Positions 49,689 through 58,645 of a DNA stretch of 64,000 nucleotides are shown piece after piece. A program made the translations under genes and the position numbers. Source of the stretch: Acidovorax sp. NCPPB 3576 (GTDB lineage Bacteria > Pseudomonadota > Gammaproteobacteria > Burkholderiales > Burkholderiaceae_C); the NCBI RefSeq assembly GCF_028473605.1, contig NZ_CP097267.1:2038501-2102500 (forward strand). Direction: 5' to 3'. A model generated the notes under the pieces. That model saw only the letters and a program-made list of their open reading frames with translations. It ran no database searches and was not told the origin of the DNA. How positions within the stretch are numbered: position 1 is the first letter of the stretch; every line of letters starts with the position of its first letter.

Positions 49689-50861
49689 TCAGAGCTTGCG
49701 AAGCCGCTGCAGCGCCTCACGCAGCGTGTCGTCTTGCTTGGCAAAGCAAAACCGGACCACGCGCTGGTCGAACCCGTCGCCGTAGAACGCCGACAGGGGG
49801 ATGGCCGCCACGCCCACCTCGCGGGTGAGCCACTGGCAGAAGTCGGACTCGTTCAGGTCGCTGACCGCCGAAATGTCCACGCACTGGAAGTAGCTCCCCG
49901 TGCTGGGCAGCAACCGCAGGCGCGATCCCTCCAGTCCCTGGCGGAACAGGTCGCGCTTGGCCTGGTAGAACGCGGGCAGTTGCAGGTAGGGCGCCGGGTC
50001 CTGCAGATAGGCTGCCAGCCCATGCTGCATGGGGGTGTTCACGGTGAACACATTGAACTGGTGTACTTTGCGGAATTCGGCCGTCAGGGCAGCCGGTGCG
50101 GCCACGGTGCCGACCTTCCAGCCAGTGACGTGAAAGGTTTTGCCGAAACTCGACACGATGAACGCACGCGCCGCCAGGCCCGGAAAGCGCGCCGCGCTTT
50201 CGTGCTGCACGCCGTCGAACACCATGTGCTCGTACACCTCGTCGCTGATGAGCAGCACATCGGTGGGCGCGAGCAGTTCCTCCAGCGTGCGCATGTCCTC
50301 GGCGGTCCAGATGGTGGCGCTGGGGTTGTGCGGCGTGTTGATGATGAGCGCGCGCGTGCGCGGCGTCATGGCCGCGGCGATCTTGCCGAAGTCGGGCCGG
50401 AAGCTGCCCGCCGTGAGCGGCACCCGCACCACCGTGCCACCCGCCAGATCCACGTTGGGCGCATAGCTGTCGTAGCACGGGTCGAGCACGATCACTTCGT
50501 CGCCCGCATGCACCGTGGCCAGGATGGCGGTCAGGATCGCCTGAGTGGCACCCGCTGTGATGGTGATTTCGGTGTTGGCGCAATACTGACGAGCGTGAAG
50601 TGCTTCAATTTTTGTAGCAACGGCTTCGCGCAGCGCAGGAACGCCTGCCATAGGGGGATACTGGTTGTGCCCGGCGCGCATGGCGCGATCCACGGCATCG
50701 ATCAGCGCGGGGTCGCAGTGGAAGTCCGGAAAGCCCTGGCCCAGGTTCACGGCGCCATGCTCGGCTGCCAGCGCCGACATCACCGTGAAGATGGTGGTGC
50801 CCACCTGGGGTAGTTTGCTGGGGAAGGCGGGTGTGCGCGGAGCGATGTCGGTGAAGGTCAT
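49689..50861 (-). CDS. Class I/II aminotransferase (methionine aminotransferase, YbdL type)
   Basis: A 390-residue PLP-dependent enzyme. It has the start region LPQVGTTIFTVMSALAAEHG and LGQGFPDF, which are typical of YbdL-like methionine/glutamine transaminases. ITAGATQAIL is the cofactor pocket and NTPHNPSATIW the substrate loop. The Schiff-base lysine lies in SSFGKTFHVTGWKVG, and the C-terminal Arg region is QRVVRFCFAKQD. The reaction would exchange the amino group of methionine or aromatic amino acids with a keto acid. The true start is ATG 50861; the open frame upstream is antisense to cysB. A local AT-rich hairpin at about 50600-50620 resembles half of the palindromic elements. Confidence 0.9.
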   Translation of the reverse strand: MTFTDIAPRTPAFPSKLPQVGTTIFTVMSALAAEHGAVNLGQGFPDFHCDPALIDAVDRAMRAGHNQYPPMAGVPALREAVATKIEALHARQYCANTEITITAGATQAILTAILATVHAGDEVIVLDPCYDSYAPNVDLAGGTVVRVPLTAGSFRPDFGKIAAAMTPRTRALIINTPHNPSATIWTAEDMRTLEELLAPTDVLLISDEVYEHMVFDGVQHESAARFPGLAARAFIVSSFGKTFHVTGWKVGTVAAPAALTAEFRKVHQFNVFTVNTPMQHGLAAYLQDPAPYLQLPAFYQAKRDLFRQGLEGSRLRLLPSTGSYFQCVDISAVSDLNESDFCQWLTREVGVAAIPLSAFYGDGFDQRVVRFCFAKQDDTLREALQRLRKL

Positions 50862-50929
50862 GGCGCGAAAAAACAGGCTGAAGGGCAGGCATTGAAAAAC
50901 GGGCGGCCGGGCCGTAAGGCCGGGCAAAC

Positions 50930-51871
50930 TCAGAGTTCGTAATCGTTCACGTGGCCGGTCATGGCCCGGGCGATGAGTTCCCGGTTCAGGCGGTCGCTCA
51001 GCAGTTCGGCGAACTTGTAGACGAAGTTGCGCAGGTAGGCGCCCCGCTTGAACGCCACGCGCGCAACGCTCTGGCCGAAGAGGTGCCCCACCGGGCGCAC
51101 CACCAAGTCGCCCATCGGATCGTCGCGCATCGCCATCTCGGCCACGATGCCGATGCCCAGGCCCAGGCGCACGTAGGTCTTGATCACGTCGGAATCGATG
51201 GCCTCCAGCACGATGCGCGGCTGCAGCTTGCGGGCGGCGAATGCCTGGTCGATCTTGCCCCGGCCGGTGAACGAAGGGTGGTAGGTGATGAGTGCTTCGT
51301 GCGCGATGTCGTCCAGGCCCAGGCGTTCCTTTTGCGCGAGCGGGTGGGCGGTGGGCATCACCAGCACGTGCTGCCATTCATAGCAGGGCAGGGTGACGAG
51401 ATCGGGGTAGTCGGCCAGCGACTCCGTGGCCATGCCGATCTCGGCCACTTCGTCGATCACCATGCGCGCGACTTCGTGCGGTGTGGCCTGGTGCAGGCTG
51501 ATGTTGACCTTGGGGTAGGCCTCGCGCAGCTTGGCCACGGGCAACGGCAGCACGTAGCGCGCCTGCGTATGGGTGGTGGCGATGCTCAGGGTGCCGCTGT
51601 CCTGAGCGCTGAACTGCTCGCCGATGCGCTTGAGGTTGCCGACCTCGCGCATGATCAGCTCGATGCTCTTGAGCACATGCTGGCCAGGTTCGGTGATGCG
51701 CTTGAGCCGCTTGCCGTGGCGCGCGAAGATGTCCACGCCCAATTCTTCTTCCAATTCGATGATGGCCTTGGACACGCCAGGCTGCGACGTGTGCAGCGCC
51801 TTCGCGGCTTCGGTCAGGTTGAGATTGCGGCGCGCGGCTTCCTGAACGAAGCGGAATTGGTGCAGATTCAT
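50930..51871 (-). CDS. cysB: LysR-family regulator, CysB/Cbl type
   Basis: A 313-residue LysR-type regulator. The N-terminal winged helix reads MNLHQFRFVQEAARRNLNLTEAAKALHTSQPGVSKAIIELEEELG, which is the CysB version, with its long MNLxQ start. The effector domain has TTHTQARYVLPLPVAKLRE, the sulfate/O-acetylserine-type pocket region, and GLGIGIVAEMAM near the end. CysB activates sulfate assimilation genes under sulfur limitation. The CbiX-like gene at 52065 lies on the same strand upstream. The 193-bp spacer includes AT-rich sequence suited to a promoter. Confidence 0.93.
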   Translation of the reverse strand: MNLHQFRFVQEAARRNLNLTEAAKALHTSQPGVSKAIIELEEELGVDIFARHGKRLKRITEPGQHVLKSIELIMREVGNLKRIGEQFSAQDSGTLSIATTHTQARYVLPLPVAKLREAYPKVNISLHQATPHEVARMVIDEVAEIGMATESLADYPDLVTLPCYEWQHVLVMPTAHPLAQKERLGLDDIAHEALITYHPSFTGRGKIDQAFAARKLQPRIVLEAIDSDVIKTYVRLGLGIGIVAEMAMRDDPMGDLVVRPVGHLFGQSVARVAFKRGAYLRNFVYKFAELLSDRLNRELIARAMTGHVNDYEL

Positions 51872-52064
51872 ATCGTATCGCTGCTAAAGAAGGCGATCAT
51901 TATGCTGCAGCTGTCTAAAGAAAAACAGCGGTTGGCTAAATTTTGAACCGTGGCAGGCCTTGGCAGGTTCCAAGAGCGGGCCTGTCCACGCGTAGCACTG
52001 GCGCAAGAAGCGATGGCCTGCCTTCGCCTGCCCGGGGGCATCCGCCCGAACTCCCCCGCCAGAG

Positions 52065-52439
52065 TCAGTCCGAGCCAGCGATCTCCGCCATCAATGCGGT
52101 CATGCGCGGGTCTTCGCCGATCGCTCCCTGGACCTCGAACCGCACTTCGGGGTGGGCGGCGCGCAACGCCTGCACCAACAGCGGAAGGTCCTCGCGAGCG
52201 TGCTTGCCGGTGCCCAGGAACATCGGCACCACAGTCACATGCCGGGCGCCTTCGCCGACCAGCGACTGCACCGCGTCGGCGAGGTCAGGCGTGGTCAATT
52301 CGAGATAGGCGCAGCGCACCAGCAACTCGGGGCGGTGGCGTTGCATATGGGCCTGGACCGCCTCCATGGGCGCGCGCCACAGCGGATCGCGCGAGCCATG
52401 GGCGAAGAGGACGACGCCTCGGGAGAGAGCAGGGGTCAC
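52065..52439 (-). CDS. CbiX/SirB-like chelatase domain protein
   Basis: A 124-residue single-domain CbiX-type protein. GVVLFAHGSRDPLWRAP carries the catalytic His, VVPMFLGTGKHAREDLP the second conserved His, and the length fits short CbiXS or SirB-like chelatases. It would insert cobalt or iron into sirohydrochlorin, and a sirohaem role would fit the CysB regulator next to it. Single-domain members are sometimes annotated only as cobalamin-biosynthesis proteins. It is 16 bp downstream of lptG on the same strand. Confidence 0.85.
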   Translation of the reverse strand: MTPALSRGVVLFAHGSRDPLWRAPMEAVQAHMQRHRPELLVRCAYLELTTPDLADAVQSLVGEGARHVTVVPMFLGTGKHAREDLPLLVQALRAAHPEVRFEVQGAIGEDPRMTALMAEIAGSD

Positions 52440-52455
52440 GCCGGTGGTCCTTCGG

Positions 52456-53559
52456 TCAACGGCGCAGCACCAGCCAGCCGAAGGCCGCCAATGAAAGCAC
52501 CGAATAGATCAATCCTGGCGCCGCCGCCGTGAGCCAGGGCGACCAGTTCTGCAGATTGCCCGCATAGCCGAACACATTGTTCAGCAGGAAGAAGCTGATG
52601 CCTGCCATCACCCCGCCGAACACGTAGCCTGCGATGCCGCCCGAGCGGAAGTGCAGGTAGGCGAAGGGCAGCGAGAGCACCACCATCACGAGGCAGCTGA
52701 GCGGGTAGAACACCTTGCGCCAGAACTCGATCTCATAGCGCTGCGCCGACTGGCCGTTGGCCTCCAGATGGCGGATGTACTGGAACAGGTCGATGGTCGC
52801 CATGCGATCGGGCTTGAGAAGCGAGGCGGACACCATGTCGGCGCTGATGCGCGTGGGCCAACGCAGGTCGGGCTCTTGCAGTCGCTCCACGCGCGCTTCG
52901 GCCTCGCCGCTGCGATGGAACACGCTGCGCTTGACCTGCTTCAACTCCCAGTGGTCGCTGCCGACCGTGCCGCTGGCAGCCTGCAGGGTGGATGCCACCC
53001 GGCCGTCGGCATCGAACTCGAACACGCGGATGTTGAGCATGCCGCCATCGGGGCTGAGGGCGCGCACGTTCACCGCCATCGAATGGGTGCCCTGTCGTTC
53101 CTTGAGCCATGCGCCCGTCGCACCAGTGGTCAGCTGTCCCAGATGCCGTGCCTTGACCAGTTGCGCGGCGCGGTCGGTCACCGGGGCGAGGTAGTCGCCC
53201 ACGGCGAAGGTCAGCATCACGAAGCCCAGGCCCAGCGCCAGCAGCGTGCGCAGCGCTCGCCAGGGCCCCAGGCCGCTGGTGCGCATGATGGTGAACTCCG
53301 AGCTTTGCGCCAGCCGCGCCATCACGAAGATCGTGCCGATCAGCACCGTGATCGGCAGCAGTTCATAAAGGTGGCTGGGAATGCTGAGCGTGACGAACAG
53401 CATCGCATGGGACAGCTGGTAGCCGTCCGGCCCCGTGCGGCCCACCCAGCGGAGCTCATCGACCATGTCGAAGAAGAAGAACAGCGCGAGGAAGCCGAGC
53501 GTGACGAAAGCCACGGCCGACAGGGCCTCGCGGTAGATCAGGCGGCGGATGGTTTTCAT
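52456..53559 (-). CDS. lptG: LPS export ABC transporter permease LptG
   Basis: A 367-residue inner-membrane subunit of the LptB2FG complex that extracts lipopolysaccharide for transport to the cell surface. It has the N-terminal helix MKTIRRLIYREALSAVAFV, FFFFDMVDEL, a transmembrane pair before and three helices after a periplasmic beta-jellyroll domain (about residues 135-260), and a C-terminal stretch with PFAYLHFRSGGIAGYVFGGVMAGISFF. The start overlaps the lptF stop by 4 bp. Confidence 0.94.
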   Translation of the reverse strand: MKTIRRLIYREALSAVAFVTLGFLALFFFFDMVDELRWVGRTGPDGYQLSHAMLFVTLSIPSHLYELLPITVLIGTIFVMARLAQSSEFTIMRTSGLGPWRALRTLLALGLGFVMLTFAVGDYLAPVTDRAAQLVKARHLGQLTTGATGAWLKERQGTHSMAVNVRALSPDGGMLNIRVFEFDADGRVASTLQAASGTVGSDHWELKQVKRSVFHRSGEAEARVERLQEPDLRWPTRISADMVSASLLKPDRMATIDLFQYIRHLEANGQSAQRYEIEFWRKVFYPLSCLVMVVLSLPFAYLHFRSGGIAGYVFGGVMAGISFFLLNNVFGYAGNLQNWSPWLTAAAPGLIYSVLSLAAFGWLVLRR

Positions 53560-54650
53560 GCGCGGCCTCCGCGGCGCCACAGCATGCTGGGCGACCAGCG
53601 ATGGTGGCGAGCTGTCAGCAGGGCCAGGCCCAGGGCCAGCGTGCCGCCATGCAGCAGCAGCATGAACGGCACCACGCCGAGCCGTCCGGAACTGATCCAG
53701 CTTTGTCCCAGGGTCATGAGGTTGTAGTAGACGACGAAGGCAAATAGCGCCAGCACGAGGCTGCTGCTGCGTCCCGCGCGGGGGTTGACGCTGGCCAGCG
53801 CCAGGCCCATCACCACGAAGTTGAGCGCGGCGACCGCCAGCCCGAAGCGCCAGCCCAGTTCCGCGCGGAACGCGGGTTCGGCCGAGGCGAGCAGCGCGGG
53901 GGTGGAAAGCGTCTTGACCGCTTGCTCATCCTGCGCGCCGGGCGGCGCCGAGCCGATGCGCGTGCCGTATTCGATGAACTCGCTCACCTTGAGCCCGGGC
54001 TTGTCCACGGTGGTCTCCAGGCGTTGGCCGTCGCTCAGCAGCACCATGCGCTCGCCGTTGCGCGTCTCCAGCCGGGCGCTGCGGGCGGAGGTCACGGTCT
54101 CGCGGCCGCGCTCGGTGGAGGCGATGAACACATTGCTGGCTTGTTCGTTGTCCGGGCTTTCGCGGTCGATGAAGAAGACGCGGCTGCCGTTGGCGGACTC
54201 CTGGAATTCACCGGGCGCGATCCGGTCCACGTCCCCACGCTGCTCGTATTGCACCTTGAGCGCCTGGATCTGCTGGTTGGCCCAGGGCCAGATCACCAGG
54301 GCCAGCGTGGCGATGACCAGCATCACGGGCCAGGCAAAGCGCAGCAGCGGGGTGAGCAGGTTGATGAGCCCGCGGCCGCTGGCGAACCAGATCACCATCT
54401 CGCTGTCGCGGTACATGCGCGAGAGCGTGCCGACCACGGCCACGAACAGGCTCAGGCTCAGGATGGTGGGCAACTGCCCGAGAACGGTGAAGCCCATGAC
54501 GAGCATCACGTCGGAGGGATTGACGCTGCCGCGCGAGGCCTGGCCGAGCGTGCGGATCAGCATCATGGTCATGACCACGGTGACCAGCACCACCAGGGTC
54601 GCGCCGAAGCTGCGCGCCAGCTCCTTGCGAATGGATGAATCGAATAACAT
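53556..54650 (-). CDS. lptF: LPS export ABC transporter permease LptF
   Basis: A 364-residue partner of LptG. It has MLFDSSIRKELARSFGATLVVLV, a GQLPTILSLSLFVAVVGTLSRMYRDSEMVIW segment (ATPase coupling helix and Ser/Glu motif), the periplasmic jellyroll domain and the C-terminal helices with FVVMGLALASVNPRAGRSSSL. The ATG at 54650 is chosen, as six residues upstream (from 54668) are not conserved. It is divergent from pepA with only 23 bp between start codons, the usual arrangement in proteobacteria but tightly packed here. Confidence 0.94.
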   Translation of the reverse strand: MLFDSSIRKELARSFGATLVVLVTVVMTMMLIRTLGQASRGSVNPSDVMLVMGFTVLGQLPTILSLSLFVAVVGTLSRMYRDSEMVIWFASGRGLINLLTPLLRFAWPVMLVIATLALVIWPWANQQIQALKVQYEQRGDVDRIAPGEFQESANGSRVFFIDRESPDNEQASNVFIASTERGRETVTSARSARLETRNGERMVLLSDGQRLETTVDKPGLKVSEFIEYGTRIGSAPPGAQDEQAVKTLSTPALLASAEPAFRAELGWRFGLAVAALNFVVMGLALASVNPRAGRSSSLVLALFAFVVYYNLMTLGQSWISSGRLGVVPFMLLLHGGTLALGLALLTARHHRWSPSMLWRRGGRA

Positions 54651-54673
54651 TGGCTCGAAGGAAAACACCGATT

Positions 54674-56185
54674 ATGAACTTCGATCTGAAGACCCTGAGC
54701 CTTGACGGCGCCGCCGCCGAGAAATGCGACCTGCTGGCCGTCGTGGTGGCCGATGGCGCAAAACCCGCAGGCGGTGCGTTGCCCAGCCTGATCGCGCATG
54801 CCCTCAAGAGCGGCGACTTCGACACCAAGGCCGGCAAGAGCCTGCAGCTGTACCAGATGCCCGCCGTGGCCGCACGCCGTGTGGTGCTGCTGGGCGGTGG
54901 CGACGGATCTCCGCGCGCCACGCGCCAGGCCATCGTGGCTGCGGCCTCGCTGCTCAAATCCCCCCAGGTCAAACGGGCGACGCTGTGCTTCGCCGCTCCC
55001 CCCGCCGCCGGCGCGGTCGCGGCGGCCGTGCAGGCACTCGCCGAAGCCACTTACATCTACACCGCCACCAAATCCAAGACCGAGCCGCGCGTGCTGTCGC
55101 GCGTGGTGGTCGGCGTGGCGGACTCCGCTGCGGCCAAGGCCGAGTTCGCTTGCGGCACAGCCTTGGTGTCGGGTATCGAATATGCCCGTGAATGGGCCAA
55201 CCGCCCGGCCAACCACGCCACGCCCACGCTGCTGGCCGGCGCCGCGAAGGCCCTGGCCAAGTTTCCTTCCATCCAGTGCAAGGTGATGGGCCCGGCGGAA
55301 GCCACCAAACTGGGCATGGGCGCGTTCCTGGCCGTGGCGCGCGGGTCGGAAGAGCCGCTGCGCTTCATCGAGCTGCGCTACGACGGCGGCACGCGCGGTC
55401 AGGCGCCCATCGTGCTGATCGGCAAGGGCATCACCTTCGACACGGGCGGCATCTCGATCAAGCCCGCGGCCGAAATGGACGAGATGAAATTCGACATGGG
55501 CGGTGCCGCCAGCGTGCTGGGCGTGTTCCGCGCGCTGGCCGAACTGAAGCCCGCCATCAATGTGGTGGGCCTCATTCCCGCCTGCGAGAACATGCCCGAC
55601 GGCCGCGCGGTCAAGCCCGGCGACGTGGTCACCAGCATGAGCGGCCAGACGATCGAAGTGCTGAACACCGACGCCGAAGGCCGGCTGGTGCTGTGCGATG
55701 CCATCACCTACGCCGCGCGCTTCAAGCCGGCCGCGATGGTGGACATCGCCACCCTGACCGGCGCCTGCGTGGTGGCGCTGGGCGGCCTGCGCAGCGGCCT
55801 GTTCGCGACCGACGACGCGCTTGCGCAAAGCCTGCAGGCCGCGGGCGATGCGGCGCTCGACCCGTGCTGGCGCATGCCGCTGGACGACGAATACGGAGAA
55901 GGGCTCAAGAGCAACTTCGCCGACATGGGGAACGTGGCAGGGCGTGCCGGTGGCGCCATCACGGCCGCCAAGTTCCTGCAGCGGTTCGTGGGCGACACGC
56001 CCTGGGCGCATCTGGACATTGCCGGCACGGCCTGGAAGGGCGGCGCAGCCAAGGGGGCCACGGGCCGGCCCGTGGGGCTGCTGGTGCAATACCTGCTCGA
56101 CGCCGCGGCGCAGACCAAGGCCACGGCGCCTGCGCGCAAGCCGGCGGCCAAGGCCGTGCGCGCGTCGCGCGTGGCCGCCCGTTGA
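54674..56185 (+). CDS. pepA: Leucyl aminopeptidase
   Basis: A 503-residue M17 di-metal aminopeptidase removing N-terminal residues from peptides in the cytoplasm. The N-terminal macrodomain-like part begins MNFDLKTLSLDGAAAEKCDL. The catalytic domain shows GKGITFDTGGISIKPA (Lys and Asp ligands), KFDMGGAASVLG and the signature NTDAEGRLVLCDA. The C-terminal tail is Ala/Lys-rich. PepA homologues also bind DNA in some bacteria. holC follows at once, the classical pepA-holC pair. Confidence 0.95.
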   Translation: MNFDLKTLSLDGAAAEKCDLLAVVVADGAKPAGGALPSLIAHALKSGDFDTKAGKSLQLYQMPAVAARRVVLLGGGDGSPRATRQAIVAAASLLKSPQVKRATLCFAAPPAAGAVAAAVQALAEATYIYTATKSKTEPRVLSRVVVGVADSAAAKAEFACGTALVSGIEYAREWANRPANHATPTLLAGAAKALAKFPSIQCKVMGPAEATKLGMGAFLAVARGSEEPLRFIELRYDGGTRGQAPIVLIGKGITFDTGGISIKPAAEMDEMKFDMGGAASVLGVFRALAELKPAINVVGLIPACENMPDGRAVKPGDVVTSMSGQTIEVLNTDAEGRLVLCDAITYAARFKPAAMVDIATLTGACVVALGGLRSGLFATDDALAQSLQAAGDAALDPCWRMPLDDEYGEGLKSNFADMGNVAGRAGGAITAAKFLQRFVGDTPWAHLDIAGTAWKGGAAKGATGRPVGLLVQYLLDAAAQTKATAPARKPAAKAVRASRVAAR

Positions 56186-56204
56186 TCGCCTTGCCTTCTC
56201 GGCC

Positions 56205-56639
56205 ATGACGGAAATCGCTTTTCACTTCAATGCGCCGGACAAGCTGGCCTATGCCTGCCGTTTCGCGCGCAAGGTGATGCGCAGCGATGTCTGCCTGGTC
56301 ATCACGGGGCCGGAGTCCGCGCTCGACAGCCTGGACCGTGCCCTGTGGGCCATGGCCCCGCAGGATTTCGTTGCCCACTGCAACGAACGCGACGCGGACG
56401 AATTGCGCGATGCCTCGCCCGTGCTGCTGGCGCAGGACCTGCGGCTGACACCCCATCACGAAGTGCTGCTCAACCTGGGTGGCACGGTGCCGCAGGGCTT
56501 CGAGCGGTTCGGCAAGCTGGTGGAAGTGGTCAGTGCGCACGACGAGGCCGACCGCAGCGGCGCGCGCGACCGCTGGCGCCACTATGCGGCGCGCGGCTAC
56601 CAGATCGTCCGGCACGACCTCGTCTTGAAAGGCGCCTGA
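56205..56639 (+). CDS. holC: DNA polymerase III subunit chi
   Basis: A 144-residue chi subunit of the clamp-loader complex, linking it to SSB. The typical start is TEIAFHFNAPDKLAYACRFARKV, followed by LDRALWAMAPQDFVAHC, PVLLAQDLRLTPHHEVLLNLGGTVPQGFERF and the C-terminal WRHYAARGYQIVRHDL. It sits directly after pepA, as in many proteobacteria, and its stop overlaps the start of the next gene (TGATG). Confidence 0.93.
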   Translation: MTEIAFHFNAPDKLAYACRFARKVMRSDVCLVITGPESALDSLDRALWAMAPQDFVAHCNERDADELRDASPVLLAQDLRLTPHHEVLLNLGGTVPQGFERFGKLVEVVSAHDEADRSGARDRWRHYAARGYQIVRHDLVLKGA

Positions 56640-57223
56640 TGTCTTCCCCGCCCAAGGGCCCCCCCAGATTCGTGCCCACGCTCACCGATGTGGTGCAGCT
56701 TTCGGACGCCGTACCCGGCGTGGGGCATGCCAATCCTGCCGCGCCGGTTTCCTCGGCCCCTCCAGGCCCTGCAATTTCTTCCTCCTTTCAAAAGCCTCCC
56801 TTGGTCCCCGGGCTACCGCCCCGGCCCGTCGTGACCCCTGTGGTGGCCCCCGCCGCCGTGCCTTCCATGGCGCGGCCCGTGGCCTCTCCGATGGCGCCTC
56901 CCGTGGCGGCCGTCCCTTTTCCCGTACCCCCTGCGATGCCTCCCATCCCAGTGCCGTCTTCACACGCGCCGACGCCTGCGGGTTTCGCGCGGCCGGCTGC
57001 CGGGCTGAAGGACATCGAAGAGGTGGTGATCCACCGGGTCATGCAGCGGGTGGACGTGGTGCTGGACCAGCGGCTGCGCGAGGCGATCGCCACCGTGGTG
57101 CTGGAGCAGACCCGCTCCATCGTGCCCCGCTTGCGCGAGGAAGTGGAGTCGGTGGTGCGCCATGCGGTGTACGAAGCCGTGGCCGAAGAACTGGCCGGAC
57201 ACCCGGGAACGCCCCTGGTTTGA
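56639..57223 (+). CDS. Uncharacterised proline-rich protein
   Basis: A 194-residue protein of unknown function. Residues 1-~125 are Pro/Ala/Val-rich and probably disordered (repeated PxPP and APP units). Residues ~128-190 form a predicted amphipathic helical region beginning DIEEVVIHRVMQRVDVVLDQ and rich in Arg/Glu/Val heptads, which could be a coiled coil. No signal peptide or membrane helix is present. It is coupled to holC by a one-base stop/start overlap. Similar short proteins follow holC in related bacteria, so it is likely real. Confidence 0.7.
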   Translation: MSSPPKGPPRFVPTLTDVVQLSDAVPGVGHANPAAPVSSAPPGPAISSSFQKPPLVPGLPPRPVVTPVVAPAAVPSMARPVASPMAPPVAAVPFPVPPAMPPIPVPSSHAPTPAGFARPAAGLKDIEEVVIHRVMQRVDVVLDQRLREAIATVVLEQTRSIVPRLREEVESVVRHAVYEAVAEELAGHPGTPLV

Positions 57224-57373
57224 GGTGCGGAAAGGGCAGTGGCAGGGTATTCCCCTGTGGTTTCTGCCGCATGTCATCGTGTTCCCTAGTGATCTGGCCC
57301 ATAAATTGCGATATGTTTCCGGCGTTGAGACACAACAATATTTCTCAGCGCTCACCCCTTAATGGAGATTCAT

Positions 57374-58504
57374 ATGCAACTGAAGTTGAAACTGACCGTG
57401 GTTGCCGCTATCGCGGCTTTTGCCGGCGCGGCCTCTGCACAAGAGCAGGTGGTCAAGATCGGCCACGTGGGACCGGTTTCCGGCCCACAAGCCCACTACG
57501 GCAAGGACAACGAAAACGGCGCGCGCATGGCAGTTGAAGAACTGAATGCCCAAGGCGTCACGATTGGCGGCAAGAAGATCAAGTTCGAACTGCAAGCCGA
57601 AGACGACGCTGCAGATCCGAAGCAAGGCACCGCCGCCGCACAGAAGCTGTGCGATGCGAAGGTTGCTGGCGTGGTGGGCCATTTGAATTCCGGCACGACC
57701 ATTCCTGCCTCCAAGGTGTACAACGACTGCGGCATTCCCCACGTCACCGGCGCCGCCACCAATCCCAACCTGACCAAGCCAGGCTACAAGACCACGTTCC
57801 GCATCATCGCCAACGACAACGCCCTGGGCGCTGGCCTGGCGTTCTATGCAGCCGACACGCTGAAGCTCAAGACCGTGGCCATCGTCGATGACCGCACGGC
57901 CTACGGCCAGGGCGTTGCCGACGTGTTCAAGAAGACGGCAACGGCCAAGGGCATGAAGGTGGTGGACGAGCAGTTCACGACCGACAAGGCCACCGACTTC
58001 ATGGCCATCCTGACGGCCATCAAGTCCAAGAACCCCGATGCGGTGTTCTACGGCGGCATGGACCCCCAAGCCGGCCCGATGCTGCGCCAGCTGGAACAGC
58101 TGGGCATGAGCAACGTGAAGTTCTTCGGTGGCGACGGCATCTGCACGTCCGAGATCGCCAAGCTCGCCGCTGGCGCCAAGACGCTGGGCAACGTGGTGTG
58201 CGCCGAAGGCGGCGCCTCGCTGGCCAAGATGCCTGGCGGCACCGCATGGCGCGCCAAGTACGACGCCAAGTACCCCAACCAGTTCCAGGTGTACAGCCCT
58301 TACACCTACGACGCCACCATGCTGCTGGTCGATGCCATGAAGCGTGCCAACTCGTGGGACCCGAAGGTCTATATCCCTGAACTGCAAAAGTCCAACTACA
58401 AGGGTGTGACGGCCAACATCGCCTTCGAACCCAATGGCGAACTGAAGAACCCTGCCATCACGCTGTACGTGTACAAGGACGGCAAGAAGACGCCTCTGAA
58501 CTGA
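57374..58504 (+). CDS. Branched-chain amino-acid ABC transporter binding protein (LivK-like)
   Basis: A 376-residue periplasmic binding protein. The signal peptide is KLKLTVVAAIAAFAGAASA with cleavage before QEQVVKIG. The mature start VKIGHVGPVSGPQAHYGKDN is the LivJ/LivK signature, and GVVGHLNSGTTIPASKVYND and AIVDDRTAYGQGVADVFKK are conserved. The ATG at 57374 is chosen because GGAG at 57364-57367 is well placed and an earlier ATG (57362) overlaps that site. No permease or ATPase genes are adjacent. A strong terminator follows, so it is a one-gene unit. Confidence 0.92.
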   Translation: MQLKLKLTVVAAIAAFAGAASAQEQVVKIGHVGPVSGPQAHYGKDNENGARMAVEELNAQGVTIGGKKIKFELQAEDDAADPKQGTAAAQKLCDAKVAGVVGHLNSGTTIPASKVYNDCGIPHVTGAATNPNLTKPGYKTTFRIIANDNALGAGLAFYAADTLKLKTVAIVDDRTAYGQGVADVFKKTATAKGMKVVDEQFTTDKATDFMAILTAIKSKNPDAVFYGGMDPQAGPMLRQLEQLGMSNVKFFGGDGICTSEIAKLAAGAKTLGNVVCAEGGASLAKMPGGTAWRAKYDAKYPNQFQVYSPYTYDATMLLVDAMKRANSWDPKVYIPELQKSNYKGVTANIAFEPNGELKNPAITLYVYKDGKKTPLN

Positions 58505-58548
58505 GCGCGCCGGGAGCGCCTGCCGGTTGCAAGACCGGCGGGCAGTCC

Positions 58549-58586
58549 AAGCAAAAAGGCCTCCGTTTTCGGAGGCCTTTTTGCTT
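58549..58586. terminator. Strong bidirectional intrinsic terminator
   Basis: Perfect 17-bp stem (58549-58565 with 58570-58586) and TTTT loop. The stem begins AAGCAAAAAGGCCTCCG, so A and T runs flank the GC core and it should terminate both the LivK-like gene and the leftward dehydrogenase gene. Confidence 0.93.
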
Positions 58587-58645
58587 GGTGCGGCCGAAGC
58601 GGCCCGCTCTGTCCGTGTCGTTGGGGGTGTGGTGCGCGGGCCGCC

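Noticed and set aside
49862..51377. Extended aminotransferase reading frame reaching into the cysB region
   Set aside because: Family homology begins at the ATG at 50861. The additional N-terminal frame overlaps cysB in another frame and is compositionally a shadow.
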